Assembly (NCBI GenBank): GCA_946481265.1
Contig: CAMLNE010000248.1
Coordinates: 1 to 6,428 of the forward strand
Direction: 5' to 3'
From: an uncultured Panacagrimonas sp.
Lineage (GTDB): Bacteria > Pseudomonadota > Gammaproteobacteria > Nevskiales > Nevskiaceae
Length of the DNA: 6,428 nucleotides
The stretch's first letter is position 1; every line of letters begins with the position of its first letter. The notes below the pieces were generated by a model. The model was not told the origin of the DNA. It saw only the letters and a list, made by a program, of their open reading frames with translations, and ran no database searches. Both the position numbers and the translations under genes were made by a program. Below are positions 6,036-6,428 of the stretch, piece by piece.

Positions 6036-6428
6036 TCAGGCCCTGGCCACGCGTGACACGCTGTCGATCAGGCGCAGGCGCCGCATCACGCGGGCGAGGT
6101 GGACGCGGTTCTTCACGGTGAGCACGAAGCGCGTCTCCACCGCCTCGCCGCCGGCACGGTCCGGCATCTGCACGTTCTCGATGCTGGAATCCGCGTTGGC
6201 GATCTCGGCCGTCAGCTGCGCCAGCAGGCCGCGGTTGTTGGCCGCTCGCACGACCAGCTCGCAGACGAAGTCGCCCTCCACCTTGTCCGACCACACCAGC
6301 GGGACCCAGTCCTCGGGCCGGGCCTTGGCATGGTGGCAGTCCACGCGGTGGATGACGATGCCGCGGCCGATGCTCACGTTGCCGCGGATCTCGTCGCCGG
6401 GGATCGGCCGGCAGCAGCGACCGTAGTC
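6036..6428 (-). CDS. spoT: Bifunctional (p)ppGpp synthetase/hydrolase, C-terminal part (cut by window edge)
   Basis: The last 130 residues of a RelA/SpoT homologue enter from the right edge. The fragment begins DYGRCCRPIPGDEIRGNVSIGRG, the conserved-cysteine (RIS/zinc-finger) segment before the C-terminal ACT domain. A linker with IVIHRVDCHH follows, then an ACT domain at fragment residues 50-125 (EGDFVCELVVRAANNRGLLA, SSIENVQM, FVLTVKNRVHLARVMRRLR). These C-terminal modules sense ribosome-, ACP- or metabolite-linked signals and regulate the N-terminal hydrolase and synthetase domains, which lie outside the window. The CCRPIPGD motif and the ending NRVHLARVMRRLR-x-I-x-SVSRVAR resemble gammaproteobacterial SpoT more than RelA, but the catalytic half would be needed to be sure. 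In many gammaproteobacteria ridA follows spoT; here the next gene is an ABC exporter. Confidence 0.88.
   Translation of the reverse strand, partial: DYGRCCRPIPGDEIRGNVSIGRGIVIHRVDCHHAKARPEDWVPLVWSDKVEGDFVCELVVRAANNRGLLAQLTAEIANADSSIENVQMPDRAGGEAVETRFVLTVKNRVHLARVMRRLRLIDSVSRVARA

Noticed and set aside
3650..6121. An 823-codon open frame on the plus strand, opposite the ABC exporter and the start of the DUF1302 gene
   Set aside because: It lies antisense to clearly recognisable motifs (Walker A, signature, signal peptide), spans two genes and the gaps around them, has a low-complexity His/Gln/Arg/Ala-rich product and no domain. This is the usual antisense artefact of high third-position GC.
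5896..6294. A 132-codon minus-strand frame overlapping the end of spoT
   Set aside because: It is a frame-shifted shadow of the ACT-domain coding sequence, and the SpoT frame is unambiguous.

Overview
The window is GC-rich (roughly two-thirds G+C by eye) and reads as a chromosomal segment of a gammaproteobacterium. A Xanthomonadales/Lysobacterales- or Nevskiales-like host is my best guess, based on the SpoT C-terminus, the Atm1-type exporter and the DUF1302/DUF1329 pair; this is inference, not proof. All five supported genes lie on the minus strand. In transcription order (right to left) they are spoT (3' part only), an Atm1-type ABC exporter, a DUF1302 outer-membrane barrel protein, a DUF1329 periplasmic protein, and the N-terminal part of a phospholipid-type acyltransferase.

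Region by region: 6036-6428 is the C-terminal RIS/ACT end of the bifunctional (p)ppGpp synthetase/hydrolase. About 190 bases of non-coding DNA with a GC-rich hairpin separate it from the ABC exporter (4043-5842). A 163-base gap holding a plausible sigma70-type promoter and a strong ribosome binding site precedes the DUF1302 gene (2035-3879). The DUF1329 gene (649-2004) follows 30 bases later, so the two are almost certainly co-transcribed. Next comes a 338-base gene-free stretch rich in inverted repeats, including a perfect 26-bp palindrome just past the DUF1329 stop codon. The acyltransferase start (310 down to 1) then runs off the left edge.

Functionally, DUF1302 (predicted beta-barrel ending in Phe) and DUF1329 (exported soluble protein of a LolA/LolB-like fold family) form a recurrent but poorly characterised envelope pair. 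It is thought to move a hydrophobic compound or lipid, usually together with an RND/MMPL transporter that is not in this window. The acyltransferase beyond it fits a lipid-related theme, but the gap and hairpins argue that it is a separate transcription unit. The ABC exporter keeps the residues that bind glutathione in NaAtm1 and is probably a glutathione/thiol-conjugate or metal-thiol exporter. The spoT-exporter neighbourhood looks like core chromosome. There are no mobile elements, CRISPR arrays, tRNAs or rRNAs. The least explained material is the DUF1302/DUF1329 pair and the palindromic intergenic sequences, which share a 12-base core at both ends of the window.
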